From Actinomycetota bacterium (GTDB lineage: Bacteria > Actinomycetota > Actinomycetes > S36-B12 > FW305-bin1): DNA of 64,000 bases. The notes below the pieces were generated by a model. The model ran no database searches, was not told the DNA's origin, and worked only from the letters and a program-made list of their open reading frames with translations. Each line of letters starts with the position of its first letter. Within the stretch, counting starts at the first letter, position 1. The translations under genes and the position numbers were made by a program. The stretch spans positions 1 to 64,000 of the forward strand of contig SCTR01000009.1 of the NCBI GenBank assembly GCA_004297305.1. The letters are read 5' to 3'. Of the stretch, positions 1 to 8,562 are shown one piece after another.

Positions 1-260
1 ATTCCGATGGCGGCGGTGAGTTGGGAATGGGATGTGCCGGCGGCGGTGGCGGAGATCCGGTGGGCTCGGGATCACGGGTTCCGGGGGATCGTGTTGCCGA
101 ACTTCGATCCGCAGCGGCCGACGGCTACGAGCTCGCGCGGGGCATCTTCGCGGAGCTCGATTCCGGCTACTTCTATGCTTTCGGTCGCCCGGGGGATCGT
201 GCGGCTGTGACAGCCCGCTACGGCAGCATCACCTCGGGGGTGCTACCGGATCCGTCGTAG
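1..260 (+). pseudogene. Frame-broken gene remnant, partial at left edge
   Basis: Frame 1 from the window edge reads a stretch typical of amidohydrolase-2 (ACMSD-like) proteins, with AAVAEIRWARDHGFRGIVLP, up to about position 110. It then turns into low-quality sequence and stops near 210. From about 115, frame 3 shows strong third-position GC and reads YELARGIFAELDSGYF to a TAG at 258-260. No single frame explains the whole stretch, so this looks like a frameshifted or internally deleted gene whose 5' part lies outside the window. The amidohydrolase assignment rests on one short motif; the frame 3 tail is not recognised. A sequencing error would give the same picture. Confidence 0.35.
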
Positions 261-325
261 GTCCTGCCGGCTGGCAAGACCGACATATCGCGCCTCACCG
301 GCGCGTCGTCTTTGGAGGAAACACG

Positions 326-1195
326 TTGGCGGAGCACAAGCTGCAGGCAGAACGACCGGCGTACTTCGACGCCTTTGAGACCATCGCCTTCGAGCGGTAC
401 GAGGACGGCGTCCTGGTCATCCGGATCCACAGCAACAACGGCCCCGCGGAGTACGGGTCGCTGCACCACAGCGAGTGGTCGCCGGCGTTCCGGGAGGTGT
501 CGGTCGACCGCGACAACCGGGTCGTCATCATCACCGGTACCGGGGACTCCTTCATCCCGTTCCACGGCAAGTGGACCGAGACGATGGAGCGCGGCAGCGA
601 CTACGACCGTGTCGCGGAGCGGCACCGTCGTACCTTCCAGGCGATGCTGGAGATCGACGCGCCGGTGATCGGAGCGGTCAACGGTCCGTGCAACCACCAT
701 GCCGAGCTGGTGCTGCTGGCTGACATGGTGCTGGCCGCCGACACCACGATCTTCGGTGACGGGCACATGCCCAACGGCGAGCCCGCTGCGGACGGCAACC
801 ACGTGTTCTGGCTGGAGCTGCTCGGCCAGCTGCGTGGCAAGTACTTCCTGCTCACCGGTCACAAGATCACCGCTGAGGAAGGTCGTGACCTGGGCATCGT
901 CAACGAGATCTGGCCGTTGCCCGACCTCATGCCGCGGGCACTCGAGCTGGCTCACCAGCTGGCCACGTACGCGGATCTGACACTGCGGTTCCAGCGGCGG
1001 GCCTTCACCGACCGGTGGAAGCGGCTGTTCGCCGACCAGGCCGGTGTCGGCATGGGTATGGCGTGGGAGAACGCAGCGCACCTGGACCGGCAGTTCAACG
1101 TGTGGATCGAGTCCGGCCAGGACAGCGAGGAGTTCAACCGGCTGCAGAAGCCGCTGGCGAAGAAGCCCGGCAGCCTCTACGGCTACGGCAAGTAG
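326..1195 (+). CDS. Crotonase-fold protein, 6-oxocamphor hydrolase-like (putative beta-diketone C-C hydrolase)
   Basis: Predicted 289-residue enoyl-CoA hydratase/isomerase superfamily protein, starting at TTG 326 after the strong site GGAGGAAA. It lacks the usual GGG-x-E loop of CoA-dependent hydratases. Instead it reads VNGPCNHHAELV and FGDGHMPNG...ADGNHV, which parallel 6-oxocamphor hydrolase (CamK/OCH) of Rhodococcus. By hand alignment H125, H147 and D156 sit where that enzyme has H122, H145 and D154. The block GKYFLLTGHKI and the following NEIWPLPDLMPRALELA also match the OCH family. OCH hydrolyses a C-C bond of cyclic beta-diketones without CoA. The gene heads a cluster with P450, SDR, thiolase and FadB genes, which fits hydrolytic ring opening. 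Alternative: an ordinary crotonase with another reaction. The family is sure; the reaction is inferred. Confidence 0.85.
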   Translation: MAEHKLQAERPAYFDAFETIAFERYEDGVLVIRIHSNNGPAEYGSLHHSEWSPAFREVSVDRDNRVVIITGTGDSFIPFHGKWTETMERGSDYDRVAERHRRTFQAMLEIDAPVIGAVNGPCNHHAELVLLADMVLAADTTIFGDGHMPNGEPAADGNHVFWLELLGQLRGKYFLLTGHKITAEEGRDLGIVNEIWPLPDLMPRALELAHQLATYADLTLRFQRRAFTDRWKRLFADQAGVGMGMAWENAAHLDRQFNVWIESGQDSEEFNRLQKPLAKKPGSLYGYGK

Positions 1196-1206
1196 GAGCA
1201 GGCCAG

Positions 1207-1243
1207 CCGCGGTCGTACGACGAACCCCGTCGTACGACCGCGG
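1207..1243 (+). terminator. Intrinsic terminator after the crotonase gene
   Basis: A perfect 16-bp inverted repeat (1207-1222 with 1228-1243, containing GGTCGTACGACG) has a 5-nt loop and is followed by CTTTCTGTTGG. It lies 11 nt downstream of the stop codon and separates the hydrolase gene from the next flavoprotein gene. Confidence 0.85.
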
Positions 1244-1294
1244 CTTTCTGTTGGCTTGGACGGCGCACGGCGGGGTGAATCACCGGAGGTGAGC

Positions 1295-2674
1295 ATGAGC
1301 AGCGAGACATTCGATGTCGACCTCTTGGTCGTCGGCGGCGGCATGGCCGGATTGACCGCGGCCGCCTATGCGGCCCGGCACGGTGCCCGGGTCTTGGTCG
1401 TGGAGAAGGCCGCCGAGGTCGGTGGGTCGGCCGCCATGAGCGGCGGCGGCATGCTCCGCCCGATGACCGCCGACGACCTGCGCGCGGTGAATCCCAGCGG
1501 TGATCCGGTCTTCGCCGAGATGCTCGCCGGCGATTACGACGCCGCGATCGAATGGATCGAGTCGATCGGCGTCGCGGTGACCGAGGCGAACGAGGCCATC
1601 GCGGCGGTCATGGGCTATCCCACGTCGCTGCGGGCCTACGACGTGGCCGCGTACTTCCCCCGGTGCGTCGCGGTGGTCCGCGGGGCCGGCGGCATCGTGC
1701 GCTGCGACAGCGAGATCGACGACCTCACCACTGATGACGACGGTCGGGTGACCGGGGCTCGCGGCCACGGCGCTGCCGGGAGCTTCGTCGTGAACTCCCG
1801 GTGGACGATGCTGGCCACCGGCGGATTCCACAACGATCCGCAGCTGCGCAGCACGTACCTCGGGCCGCACGCACGCGACATGCTCGTGCGCGCCAACCGG
1901 ATCAGCGACGGGGCGGGCCTGCGACTGGGACTGGCGGTCGGTGGAACCACGAATGCCTTGATGGACCGCTTCTACGGCCACACCGTCCCCTGGCCGCTGA
2001 ACCACGAGTTCACCCGGGCGGACTACGTCCGGCTCTACCAGCCTTCCCTCACGCCGCACGGCATCCTGCTCGACCGCACGGGCTCGCGATTCGTCGACGA
2101 GTCGTTGGGTTACTACCGCAACTCCCAGCTGGTAGTGCAGCAGACCGACAGCCATGCCTTGCTCGTCGGTGACCAGCGTATTCGTGACGCGGACGCCGCC
2201 GGCGGCGCGCCCGAGAAGACGATGGGCTACGTGCGGCTGGACCGGATCGAGGAAGCGGAACGCTCTGGGGCGCACGTCGCGGTCGCGCCGACGTTGGACG
2301 ACCTCGACGCCGCGGTACGGCCGTGGGGCTATTCGGGTGTGCGGCAGGCCGTCGAACGCTTCAACGCCGAACTCAGCCACGGTGGGCCGACCTCACCGCC
2401 GCGGCAGCGCAACCGGATCCCGTTGGGCCCGGGTCCGTTCTTCGCCATGGAAATTCAGTCCGCGATCGTGAACACGTGGGGCGGACTGCAGGTCGACGGC
2501 CAGGGCCGGGTGCTGCGGGCCGATGGCTCGCCGGTCGCCGGTCTGGTCGCTGCCGGCGCCGACATCGGCGGCGCCTACTACGAGGGGTACTGCGGCGGGC
2601 TCAGCATGGCCGGTCTGCTGGCCTTGCGGGTCGGCCGGTTGGTCACCGGTCAGAACCCGGCGCTGTCGTCGTAG
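1295..2674 (+). CDS. FAD-dependent oxidoreductase (FAD_binding_2 / KstD-fumarate reductase type), copy 1
   Basis: 459-residue flavoprotein beginning at ATG 1295, 5 nt after GGAGG. The N-terminus has the dinucleotide-binding motif VVGGGMAGLTAAAYAA followed by VLVVEKAAEVGGSAAMSGGG, the usual start of the FAD_binding_2 family (fumarate reductase flavoprotein, 3-ketosteroid-1-dehydrogenase, tricarballylate dehydrogenase). The C-terminal FAD loop reads GLVAAGADIGGAYYEGY. Such enzymes desaturate alpha-beta to a carbonyl or reduce the reverse bond. No signal peptide is seen, so it is probably cytoplasmic. It lies between the ring-hydrolase-like gene and a TetR gene that faces it. A close paralogue is at 55415-56785. 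Family is sure, substrate unknown. Confidence 0.9.
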   Translation: MSSETFDVDLLVVGGGMAGLTAAAYAARHGARVLVVEKAAEVGGSAAMSGGGMLRPMTADDLRAVNPSGDPVFAEMLAGDYDAAIEWIESIGVAVTEANEAIAAVMGYPTSLRAYDVAAYFPRCVAVVRGAGGIVRCDSEIDDLTTDDDGRVTGARGHGAAGSFVVNSRWTMLATGGFHNDPQLRSTYLGPHARDMLVRANRISDGAGLRLGLAVGGTTNALMDRFYGHTVPWPLNHEFTRADYVRLYQPSLTPHGILLDRTGSRFVDESLGYYRNSQLVVQQTDSHALLVGDQRIRDADAAGGAPEKTMGYVRLDRIEEAERSGAHVAVAPTLDDLDAAVRPWGYSGVRQAVERFNAELSHGGPTSPPRQRNRIPLGPGPFFAMEIQSAIVNTWGGLQVDGQGRVLRADGSPVAGLVAAGADIGGAYYEGYCGGLSMAGLLALRVGRLVTGQNPALSS

Positions 2675-2686
2675 GACGGACCTGCG

Positions 2687-3292
2687 CTACTCCACCGGCC
2701 GCAGCAGGTGGCCTTGCGGCGGTGCCGGCAACGGGTGAGCCCGGTCCGCCCGGAACGCTTCCAACATCAGCGCCACGAAGCGCACGGAGGCAGGCCCGGT
2801 GGAATCGGGCGGGGCGACGTCGAGCACCGAGGCGTTGGCGACCAACAGCAGTTCGATGTCTTCCACCACGAAGTCCTCGCGAAGCGCGTGGGCGGCCTGC
2901 GCTCGGCGGGCAAGCTCGTGGAACGACGCTTTCGTGCGCGCCCGCGCCGCCTCCAATGTCGTCGCCGTGGAGAACGTGGTGCGGAAGACGTCACGGAGCC
3001 CCTTGTCGACCGCCTGCATCGCGCAGATCCGATGGAGGTACTCGGCGAAACTCTGCCAGGGATCGGGATCGGCGAGAGCGTCTTCGGCGTACTGGGCTAT
3101 CGCCTCGATCGCCGGCTCGTAGCAGGCGACCACGAGGTCGTCGCGGGTGGGAAACCGCCGATAGAGCGTCCCGATACCCACACCCGCCCGCGCCGCGATG
3201 CTCTCCAGGGAGACGTTGATCCCGCGTTGCGTGAAGTCGCTCTTGGCAATCGCCAGGATCCGGTCGCGATTCCGGACAGCATCGCCGCGCAT
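2687..3292 (-). CDS. TetR family transcriptional regulator
   Basis: 201-residue regulator starting at ATG 3292 with GGAGG just upstream (ggaggaccg before the ATG). Residues about 8-55 form the TetR N-terminal helix-turn-helix, with RILAIAKSDFTQRGINVSLE and IAARAGVGIGTLYRRFPTRD. The rest is a helical ligand domain with no recognisable ligand signature. It is transcribed divergently from the MmgE/PrpD gene across a 206-bp gap with a good promoter and an inverted repeat, and converges on the flavoprotein gene 12 bp away. The usual logic would be repression of the catabolic genes and release by a pathway intermediate; this is inference from position. Confidence 0.93.
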   Translation of the reverse strand: MRGDAVRNRDRILAIAKSDFTQRGINVSLESIAARAGVGIGTLYRRFPTRDDLVVACYEPAIEAIAQYAEDALADPDPWQSFAEYLHRICAMQAVDKGLRDVFRTTFSTATTLEAARARTKASFHELARRAQAAHALREDFVVEDIELLLVANASVLDVAPPDSTGPASVRFVALMLEAFRADRAHPLPAPPQGHLLRPVE

Positions 3293-3408
3293 CGGTCCTC
3301 CGTGGTGGCTGTTACCGGCGGCAGGACCGTACCGGCCCCGCTGCTCGGCGCGCTGCACGACAGGCGCGGATGCCGGTTCGGTGTCGTGGAAACGCGACGA
3401 CGAATGCC

Positions 3409-3438
3409 TTGACAGTCCGGATATGCGCCTCAGATACT
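3409..3438 (+). promoter_or_regulatory. Predicted sigma-70-type promoter of the MmgE/PrpD-P450 genes
   Basis: TTGACA at 3409-3414 is a perfect -35, followed after 18 bp by GATACT at 3433-3438 (4 of 6 to TATAAT). It reads toward the gene at 3499, predicting a leader of about 55 nt with its own GGAGGGG site. Confidence 0.6.
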
Positions 3439-3444
3439 CGCGCA
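3424..3444. promoter_or_regulatory. Candidate TetR operator overlapping the -10 region
   Basis: The inverted repeat TGCGC-N11-GCGCA spans the -10 hexamer of the predicted promoter in the gap between the divergent TetR and MmgE/PrpD genes. Position suits a repressor site, but the arms are short and no consensus for this regulator is known. Confidence 0.35.
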
Positions 3445-3498
3445 CTAAACGGAGGCATGCTCCTGATAGGGCTGTCCGGACCGGCCAAAGGAGGGGCG

Positions 3499-4962
3499 AT
3501 GACGGCAGCGCTGCAGGCATCGTCGGGGGTCACGGCCGAGCTCGCCGAGTTCGTCGTCGCGACCAGTTGTGACCGGTTGCCCGCCTCGGTGGTCCACGCG
3601 ACCAAGCGGCTGATCCTGGACACCATGTCGTGCGCGATCGGTGCGGTGGACACCGCGCCGGGCCGGCTGCTGCTGGAGTACAAGCGAAGCGCGGGCGGCC
3701 GGGCCGATTCGACGTTGCTGGCCAGCGGGACCAAAGTCCCCTGCGGCAGCGCCGCCTACGCGCACTCGCAGCTGGCCAACGTGCTGGATGCGGACGAAGT
3801 GACGCTGTGGATGCACTCGGCGGCGGCCGTGGTGATGCCGGCCATCGCCGCCGCGGAGTTCAGTGGCGCCGACGGCGCCTCACTGGTCGCCGCCGTGGCC
3901 ACGGGATTCGAGCTGGCGGCCCGGGTCGGCATGTCGCTGCCGACCTTCCGGGTCGATCCGGCGACGGGCCTGCTGCGGTCACCGGGGGCGGACTCGATCG
4001 GGTTCAGCTGGGCGTCGTACGGCGCCGCGGCCGCGGTCGGCAAACTCCTGGACCTCGACGCAGCGACTATCGCCGAAGCGTTCGGGATCGCCCAGGTGAG
4101 CATGCCGGTGCATGGTGCGTTGAGCTATGTGGGCCACAGCGAGCCGTGGCACAAGTACGCGATGTTCGCCGCGATCGGCGAGGCCGGCGTGAACGCCGCC
4201 ATGCTGGCCGCTCGCGGCTTCCGCGCCGACGGCCGGTTGTTTGACGCCGGATCGACGTTCTTCCGCGCGATGAACGCCGCCGACAGCGATCGGGCCGTGA
4301 TGCTGGACGGCCTGGGGAGCCGGTGGGCCGTGGAGTCGACCTCCTTGAAGCCGTGGCCCGGCAGTCGGCTCATGCATACGGCATTAGGCGCCTTCACCGA
4401 CCTGGTCGCCGAACACCAGCTCCGCCCGGACGACATCCGTTCGGTCACGGTGGTCGTCCCGCCCTGGCCGATCATCGAATGGCAGGCGTCCAAGGTCGAG
4501 TGCACCGACCGGTTCCAGATCATGTCGAGTCTGCCGTACCTGATGTCGATGATCGCGTACGGCGTGCCGGCCGGGCCGGCCTGGTGGAGTGAGGCGGCGT
4601 TCGGCAACCCGGCGATGCGCGCCTTCGCTCAACGGGTCACCGCCCGCGTCGACCCGGATCTCAACGAGGTGTTCCTCGCCGATCTGCGGGCCGGGCTGCA
4701 GTTCAACGTCAGTCGTGTGCCGGTCCAGGTACGCATCGAGACTGCCGACGCGATCCTCACCCGCTACGTCGAGCGCGCGCACGGCGACCCTGCCGACCCG
4801 TCGACGGCGATGACCGACGCGGAGCTCGCGGCCAAGTCCGAGGAATTCACGCGCGACGTCCTGCCGGCCGGCGCCGGACAACAGCTCGTGGCCGCGGCGT
4901 TCTCCTTGGACAAAGCCGGAAACCTGGACGCCCTGATGGGTCCGTGCACAGATCACGCCTAG
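3499..4962 (+). CDS. MmgE/PrpD family protein
   Basis: 487-residue MmgE/PrpD protein starting at ATG 3499 after AAAGGAGGGGCG. The family includes 2-methylcitrate dehydratase, cis-aconitate decarboxylase and iminodisuccinate epimerase. Family marks are the early helical region with LILDTMSCAIGAVDTAPG and the mid-protein block TSLKPWPGSRLMHTALGA (the K-P-x-P-x-x-R-x-x-H pattern). No neighbouring prpB or prpC gene is present, so 2-methylcitrate metabolism is unlikely to be its job here. It is followed 28 bp later by the P450 gene in the same direction, probably as one transcript controlled by the divergent TetR protein. The substrate is not predictable. Confidence 0.88.
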   Translation: MTAALQASSGVTAELAEFVVATSCDRLPASVVHATKRLILDTMSCAIGAVDTAPGRLLLEYKRSAGGRADSTLLASGTKVPCGSAAYAHSQLANVLDADEVTLWMHSAAAVVMPAIAAAEFSGADGASLVAAVATGFELAARVGMSLPTFRVDPATGLLRSPGADSIGFSWASYGAAAAVGKLLDLDAATIAEAFGIAQVSMPVHGALSYVGHSEPWHKYAMFAAIGEAGVNAAMLAARGFRADGRLFDAGSTFFRAMNAADSDRAVMLDGLGSRWAVESTSLKPWPGSRLMHTALGAFTDLVAEHQLRPDDIRSVTVVVPPWPIIEWQASKVECTDRFQIMSSLPYLMSMIAYGVPAGPAWWSEAAFGNPAMRAFAQRVTARVDPDLNEVFLADLRAGLQFNVSRVPVQVRIETADAILTRYVERAHGDPADPSTAMTDAELAAKSEEFTRDVLPAGAGQQLVAAAFSLDKAGNLDALMGPCTDHA

Positions 4963-4990
4963 TTGAGGCACGTTCCTGCCGGAGGCAGAC

Positions 4991-6271
4991 ATGACTGAAG
5001 CTGACCACCTGCTGACCGCGACTGCGGAGCCAGCTACGGCCACCGAGGGGATCGAGGCACTTCCGTTCTTCGACCTCGATGCGTTCCGCACCGACCCGTT
5101 CGCCGTGGTCGACGAGTTGCATCAGCAGGGAGCGCTGCTGGCTCGCAGCGATCGTGGTGTGGAGGTCTTGTCCCGGGACCTGGTCCGGGACTGGTTCAAG
5201 GACGATCGATTCCGTGTCCCGAACGTTCACGACTATGCCGCCAAGGGTGGGTCGGAGCTGCTGACCCACTTCGTCGAGCACGGCGACCTGTTGTTCATGT
5301 CGCCCGAACGGCATCGCCGCGTGCGGCAGATCTTCGCCCGGGCGTTCGCCGTACGCCGGGTCCGCGAGTATCGCGAGGCCATCGTCGCGCACGGTGAGCA
5401 TCTGCTCGCCCAGTTCGCCGAGGCCGGCGAGGCGGACCTGGCGGTGCAGTTCACCTCCCGGTTCGCCCCCGGCGCGCTGTGTTCCGTCCTCGGGATTCCG
5501 CTGGACGAGGTGGATCATTTCGTCGATGCCGCGCAGGACCTGCGGTTCATCGTCGCCCATCCGATCGCGCCACATCTGGACCGCCTCGACAAGTGCCTGG
5601 GCACGTTGCACGACTACGTGGTCCCGCTGCTCGCCGAACGAACCGCCCGGCCCAGGGAGGACTACCTCACCGACCTGATCGCTGCCGCCGGCGACGGCCG
5701 GCTCACTCCCGACGAACTGGTCTGGGGGACGGTCAACCTGCTGCTTGCCGGCAGTGACACCACCGCACGTCAGCTGGCCTCCTCGCTGTACTTCATGATC
5801 GCCGAGGGCATCTGGGAGCAGATGGCCGCCGAGCCGGACCAGATCCGCACCGCCATCGACGAGAGCACCAGGCTCTTGCCCGTGGCGTTCGTCCTGGTCC
5901 GGGTGCCGCTGGTCGACGTCGTCGTCGGCGGTACCCGAATCCCGGCAGGTACGACGGTGTTGCTCAACAACTTCGCGGCCGGCCGGGATCCGGCCGCCTT
6001 CGACGCCCCGGCGACGTTCTCGCTCGATCGCAAGCTGCCGATCTTTCCCACGGTGTTCGGCGCCGGTCCGCACCACTGCATCGGGGAGCAGTTGGCGTGG
6101 CTGGAGATGACGTCAGGCGCACAGCTGCTGACCGGTGCGCTCACCGATCTGCAATTCGCCGCAGACACGACGTTCCAGACCTGGACCGAGCCGTTCTCCG
6201 GACCGATCGCCATGCCGGTAACCTTCAGCCGCCGTTCGCCGGCGACGTCGGATGCGGGGCTGACTGCCTGA
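4991..6271 (+). CDS. Cytochrome P450 monooxygenase
   Basis: 426-residue soluble bacterial P450, beginning at ATG 4991 with GGAGG 5 nt upstream. The I-helix oxygen-activation motif AGSDTT is at about 253-258, the K-helix ExxR (ESTR) at 291-294, and the heme loop FGAGPHHCIGEQLAW carries the ligand Cys at about 363. Class I bacterial P450s need a ferredoxin and a reductase; no gene for either lies in the window. The gene sits 28 bp after MmgE/PrpD and before two SDR genes, which suggests hydroxylation of a ring carbon followed by oxidation to a ketone. Family certain; substrate inferred from context only. Confidence 0.97.
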   Translation: MTEADHLLTATAEPATATEGIEALPFFDLDAFRTDPFAVVDELHQQGALLARSDRGVEVLSRDLVRDWFKDDRFRVPNVHDYAAKGGSELLTHFVEHGDLLFMSPERHRRVRQIFARAFAVRRVREYREAIVAHGEHLLAQFAEAGEADLAVQFTSRFAPGALCSVLGIPLDEVDHFVDAAQDLRFIVAHPIAPHLDRLDKCLGTLHDYVVPLLAERTARPREDYLTDLIAAAGDGRLTPDELVWGTVNLLLAGSDTTARQLASSLYFMIAEGIWEQMAAEPDQIRTAIDESTRLLPVAFVLVRVPLVDVVVGGTRIPAGTTVLLNNFAAGRDPAAFDAPATFSLDRKLPIFPTVFGAGPHHCIGEQLAWLEMTSGAQLLTGALTDLQFAADTTFQTWTEPFSGPIAMPVTFSRRSPATSDAGLTA

Positions 6272-6439
6272 ACGGTTGACGGACGCAACAGCAGTGAGGA
6301 CGTCAGCAGCTGCCGTCTCGACTGCCGCCAGGTCCCGAGCTGCAGAGTCGACCTGAACTGCAGCGAGTGCCCGAACTCCGGTGGCGGCCCGATGGTCACC
6401 GCTACAAGATCGGGCCACACCGACGAAGGAGTCCGAGTA

Positions 6440-7474
6440 GTGGCGGCTGAGCCGACGAACCCGACCCACCAGACCGTCCTGGTCACTGGCGCGACCGGCG
6501 GCGTCGGTCGTTTCGTGGTGAGCGAGGTGGGCAAGGCCGGGTACCGCGTGGTCGCCTTCAGCCGGAGCGCATCAGCCGTCTTCGGATCGCCGACCGACGA
6601 CGTGGTCGCCGTCGACGGCTCGGTGAGCGATCCGGCTCTGGTCACCAGCGTGTTGCGCGACCACGGAGTTACTCACGTCATCCACGTGGCGGCCGATCTC
6701 AGCTCCGGCCGGAACACCACGCCGCAGACCTGGCGTAGCAGCGGCGCGGACCCGTGGGCGGTACCTCGTGCGGTCGAGGTCAACGCCCTCGGTACGGCGA
6801 ACCTGTGCGCGGCGGCGACCGAGGCGGGGATCAGCCGGCTGGTCCTGATGAGCAGCAAGGGCGTGTACGGCGACCTGCCCCGGACCCTCCCCGGCGCCAC
6901 GGCCTTTCCCGCCGAGGACGATCTGCCGTTGCAGCCGGTCAGCGCGTACGGCCTGACGAAGCTGATGGCCGAGCAGGCCTGCCTGCATTTCAGTCACCAG
7001 TACGGCCTGGACGCGGTGATCGTGCGGGCGAGCACGACCGTCGGCCCGGCGACCGACACGCGCGTCCGCCGGGGCGCCACCAACGCGATTCTGGCGGGGG
7101 TGCTGTCCGGGCAGCAGGTCGAGGTGGCCGAGGGTGGCGACGCGATCGACGACTTCATCTACCTGGAGGATCTGGCGCGCGGTCTCGTCCAGGTGCTGTT
7201 CGCCCCGGCGCTGCAGCGCGAGATCTACCACATGTCCTCGGGCGTGCCCTCGACACTGCAGACGCTGGCGGATGCCGCGCGGTCGATCGCGCCGGACAGT
7301 CCACTCCCGCGGATCGGGCCTGGTGACGACTTCCTGCACCTGGGCCACAACAACCATGCGGTGCTGTCCAGCGACGCGATCGCTGCGGAACTCGGCTTCC
7401 GGGCGCGCACTCCCGACCAGTGGATCTCGTCGTTCGCCCGCGACCAGGGGATTGCGGTGGCTGGCGCGCACTAG
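6440..7474 (+). CDS. NAD(P)-dependent epimerase/dehydratase (extended SDR)
   Basis: 344-residue extended short-chain dehydrogenase starting at GTG 6440, 8 nt after GAAGGAG. It has VLVTGATGGVGRFVV (GxxGxxG) at about residue 14 and the active-site pair in VSAYGLTKLMAEQ (YxxxK), with a typical SSKGVYGD strand before it. Members act on sugar nucleotides, steroids or other carbonyl compounds. In this cluster a hydroxyl or keto intermediate of the degraded ring is a more likely substrate than a sugar nucleotide, but that is inference. It is preceded by a 168-bp gap with no clear promoter. Confidence 0.88.
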   Translation: MAAEPTNPTHQTVLVTGATGGVGRFVVSEVGKAGYRVVAFSRSASAVFGSPTDDVVAVDGSVSDPALVTSVLRDHGVTHVIHVAADLSSGRNTTPQTWRSSGADPWAVPRAVEVNALGTANLCAAATEAGISRLVLMSSKGVYGDLPRTLPGATAFPAEDDLPLQPVSAYGLTKLMAEQACLHFSHQYGLDAVIVRASTTVGPATDTRVRRGATNAILAGVLSGQQVEVAEGGDAIDDFIYLEDLARGLVQVLFAPALQREIYHMSSGVPSTLQTLADAARSIAPDSPLPRIGPGDDFLHLGHNNHAVLSSDAIAAELGFRARTPDQWISSFARDQGIAVAGAH

Positions 7475-7563
7475 CACTGTCAGCCTACGGCGCCCGCCGT
7501 ACCACGACCGCGCTCGCGGGCCCGATTCCCGGGACCGGGGCCGTGAGGAGAAGGGGTACATCG

Positions 7564-8331
7564 ATGTCGGATGGACTTGTTGCCGGCCAGGTTGCCGTTG
7601 TCACCGGAGCCGGCTCCGGTATCGGTCGGGCGAGCGCCCTGCTGCTGGCCGAGGAAGGCGCCACGGCCGTCGCGGTATGTGACGTCCGTGAGGAGGCCGC
7701 CCGGGAAACGGCTGCGATGGTCGAAGAGCTCGGGGCCAAGAGCCTCGCCGTCGCCGCCGACCTCGCCGACCTGGCCGCTGCCGAACAGTTCGTGTCCGCG
7801 GCGTACCAGGAGTTCGGGGCCCTGCACGCGGCAGTGAACTGTGCTGGAGTGAACGGCCCGCTGAAGGCGATCGGGGAGTACTCCGACGACGAATGGTCGG
7901 CGGTGTCAGCGGTCAATCTGGATGCCGTCTTCCGCTGCATGCGGACCGAGGTCAACCTGATGACCGCCGGCGGCGGCGGCGCCATCGTCAACATCTCGTC
8001 CGGTTCGGCGGTCGACCCGATTCCGAACATGGCGGTGTACACCGCCACCAAGACCGGTGTGCTCGGGCTGACCCGTGCCGCAGCCGGTGAGTACGTCAAG
8101 CACAACATCCGGATCAACGCTGTCCTGCCGGGTGCGACGCTCACCCGCATGCTCGAGGCGCACGCCCAGACCGAGCAGGGCAAGAAGCAGGTCGCCAATG
8201 CCCCGATGGGCCGTTGGGGTGACCCCCGCGAGATCGCCCAGGCCGTGGTCTGGTTGTTGTCGCCGCGTTCGTCGTACATCACCGGGGTCGAACTCCTCGT
8301 CGACGGCGGCAGTCACGCCTTCTGGTACTGA
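7564..8331 (+). CDS. SDR family oxidoreductase (classical)
   Basis: 255-residue classical short-chain dehydrogenase from ATG 7564 after GAGGAGAAGGGG. It shows the cofactor motif VTGAGSGIGRAS near residue 12, the NCAGVNGP strand, and the catalytic Ser in IVNISSGSA with Tyr/Lys in YTATK. The C-terminus has the usual ITGVELLVDGG. CDVREEA after the second strand favours NAD(H). It probably oxidises an alcohol made by the P450 to a ketone, the chemistry that would produce a beta-diketone for the hydrolase at 326. A strong hairpin terminator follows the gene. Confidence 0.92.
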   Translation: MSDGLVAGQVAVVTGAGSGIGRASALLLAEEGATAVAVCDVREEAARETAAMVEELGAKSLAVAADLADLAAAEQFVSAAYQEFGALHAAVNCAGVNGPLKAIGEYSDDEWSAVSAVNLDAVFRCMRTEVNLMTAGGGGAIVNISSGSAVDPIPNMAVYTATKTGVLGLTRAAAGEYVKHNIRINAVLPGATLTRMLEAHAQTEQGKKQVANAPMGRWGDPREIAQAVVWLLSPRSSYITGVELLVDGGSHAFWY

Positions 8332-8361
8332 TCGCTGATTCCGGCAGGTCCGTTCGGAACC

Positions 8362-8401
8362 CGGGAGCTGGCGGCCGCGGATTGCCGGCCGCGAGCTCCC
8401 G
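8362..8401 (+). terminator. Hairpin terminator after the SDR gene
   Basis: CGGGAGCT (8362-8369) pairs with AGCTCCCG (8394-8401), and GCGGCCG (8371-8377) with CGGCCGC (8386-8392). This gives a 15-bp stem with one G-G mismatch and an 8-nt loop. There is no T run, as is common in high-GC Actinobacteria. The rest of the gap, 8402-8562, shows nothing further. Confidence 0.7.
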
Positions 8402-8562
8402 GCCGACGGTTCTCGATCCGGCGGGGCCGCCGTACTGCCGGCCGTGGACCGCGCGCGATTGGTCAACCAGGCCGCGGTATCGTGCACTGGCGCAGCACCG
8501 GCCCGGCCTGCCGCACCATCGCGCCGGGCTGAACTGTCGGGTCCGACCAGAGGATGTCGATC

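Noticed and set aside
3450-3475. Palindrome around GCATGC upstream of the MmgE/PrpD gene
   Set aside because: Only the 6-bp GCATGC core is symmetrical; the flanks do not pair.
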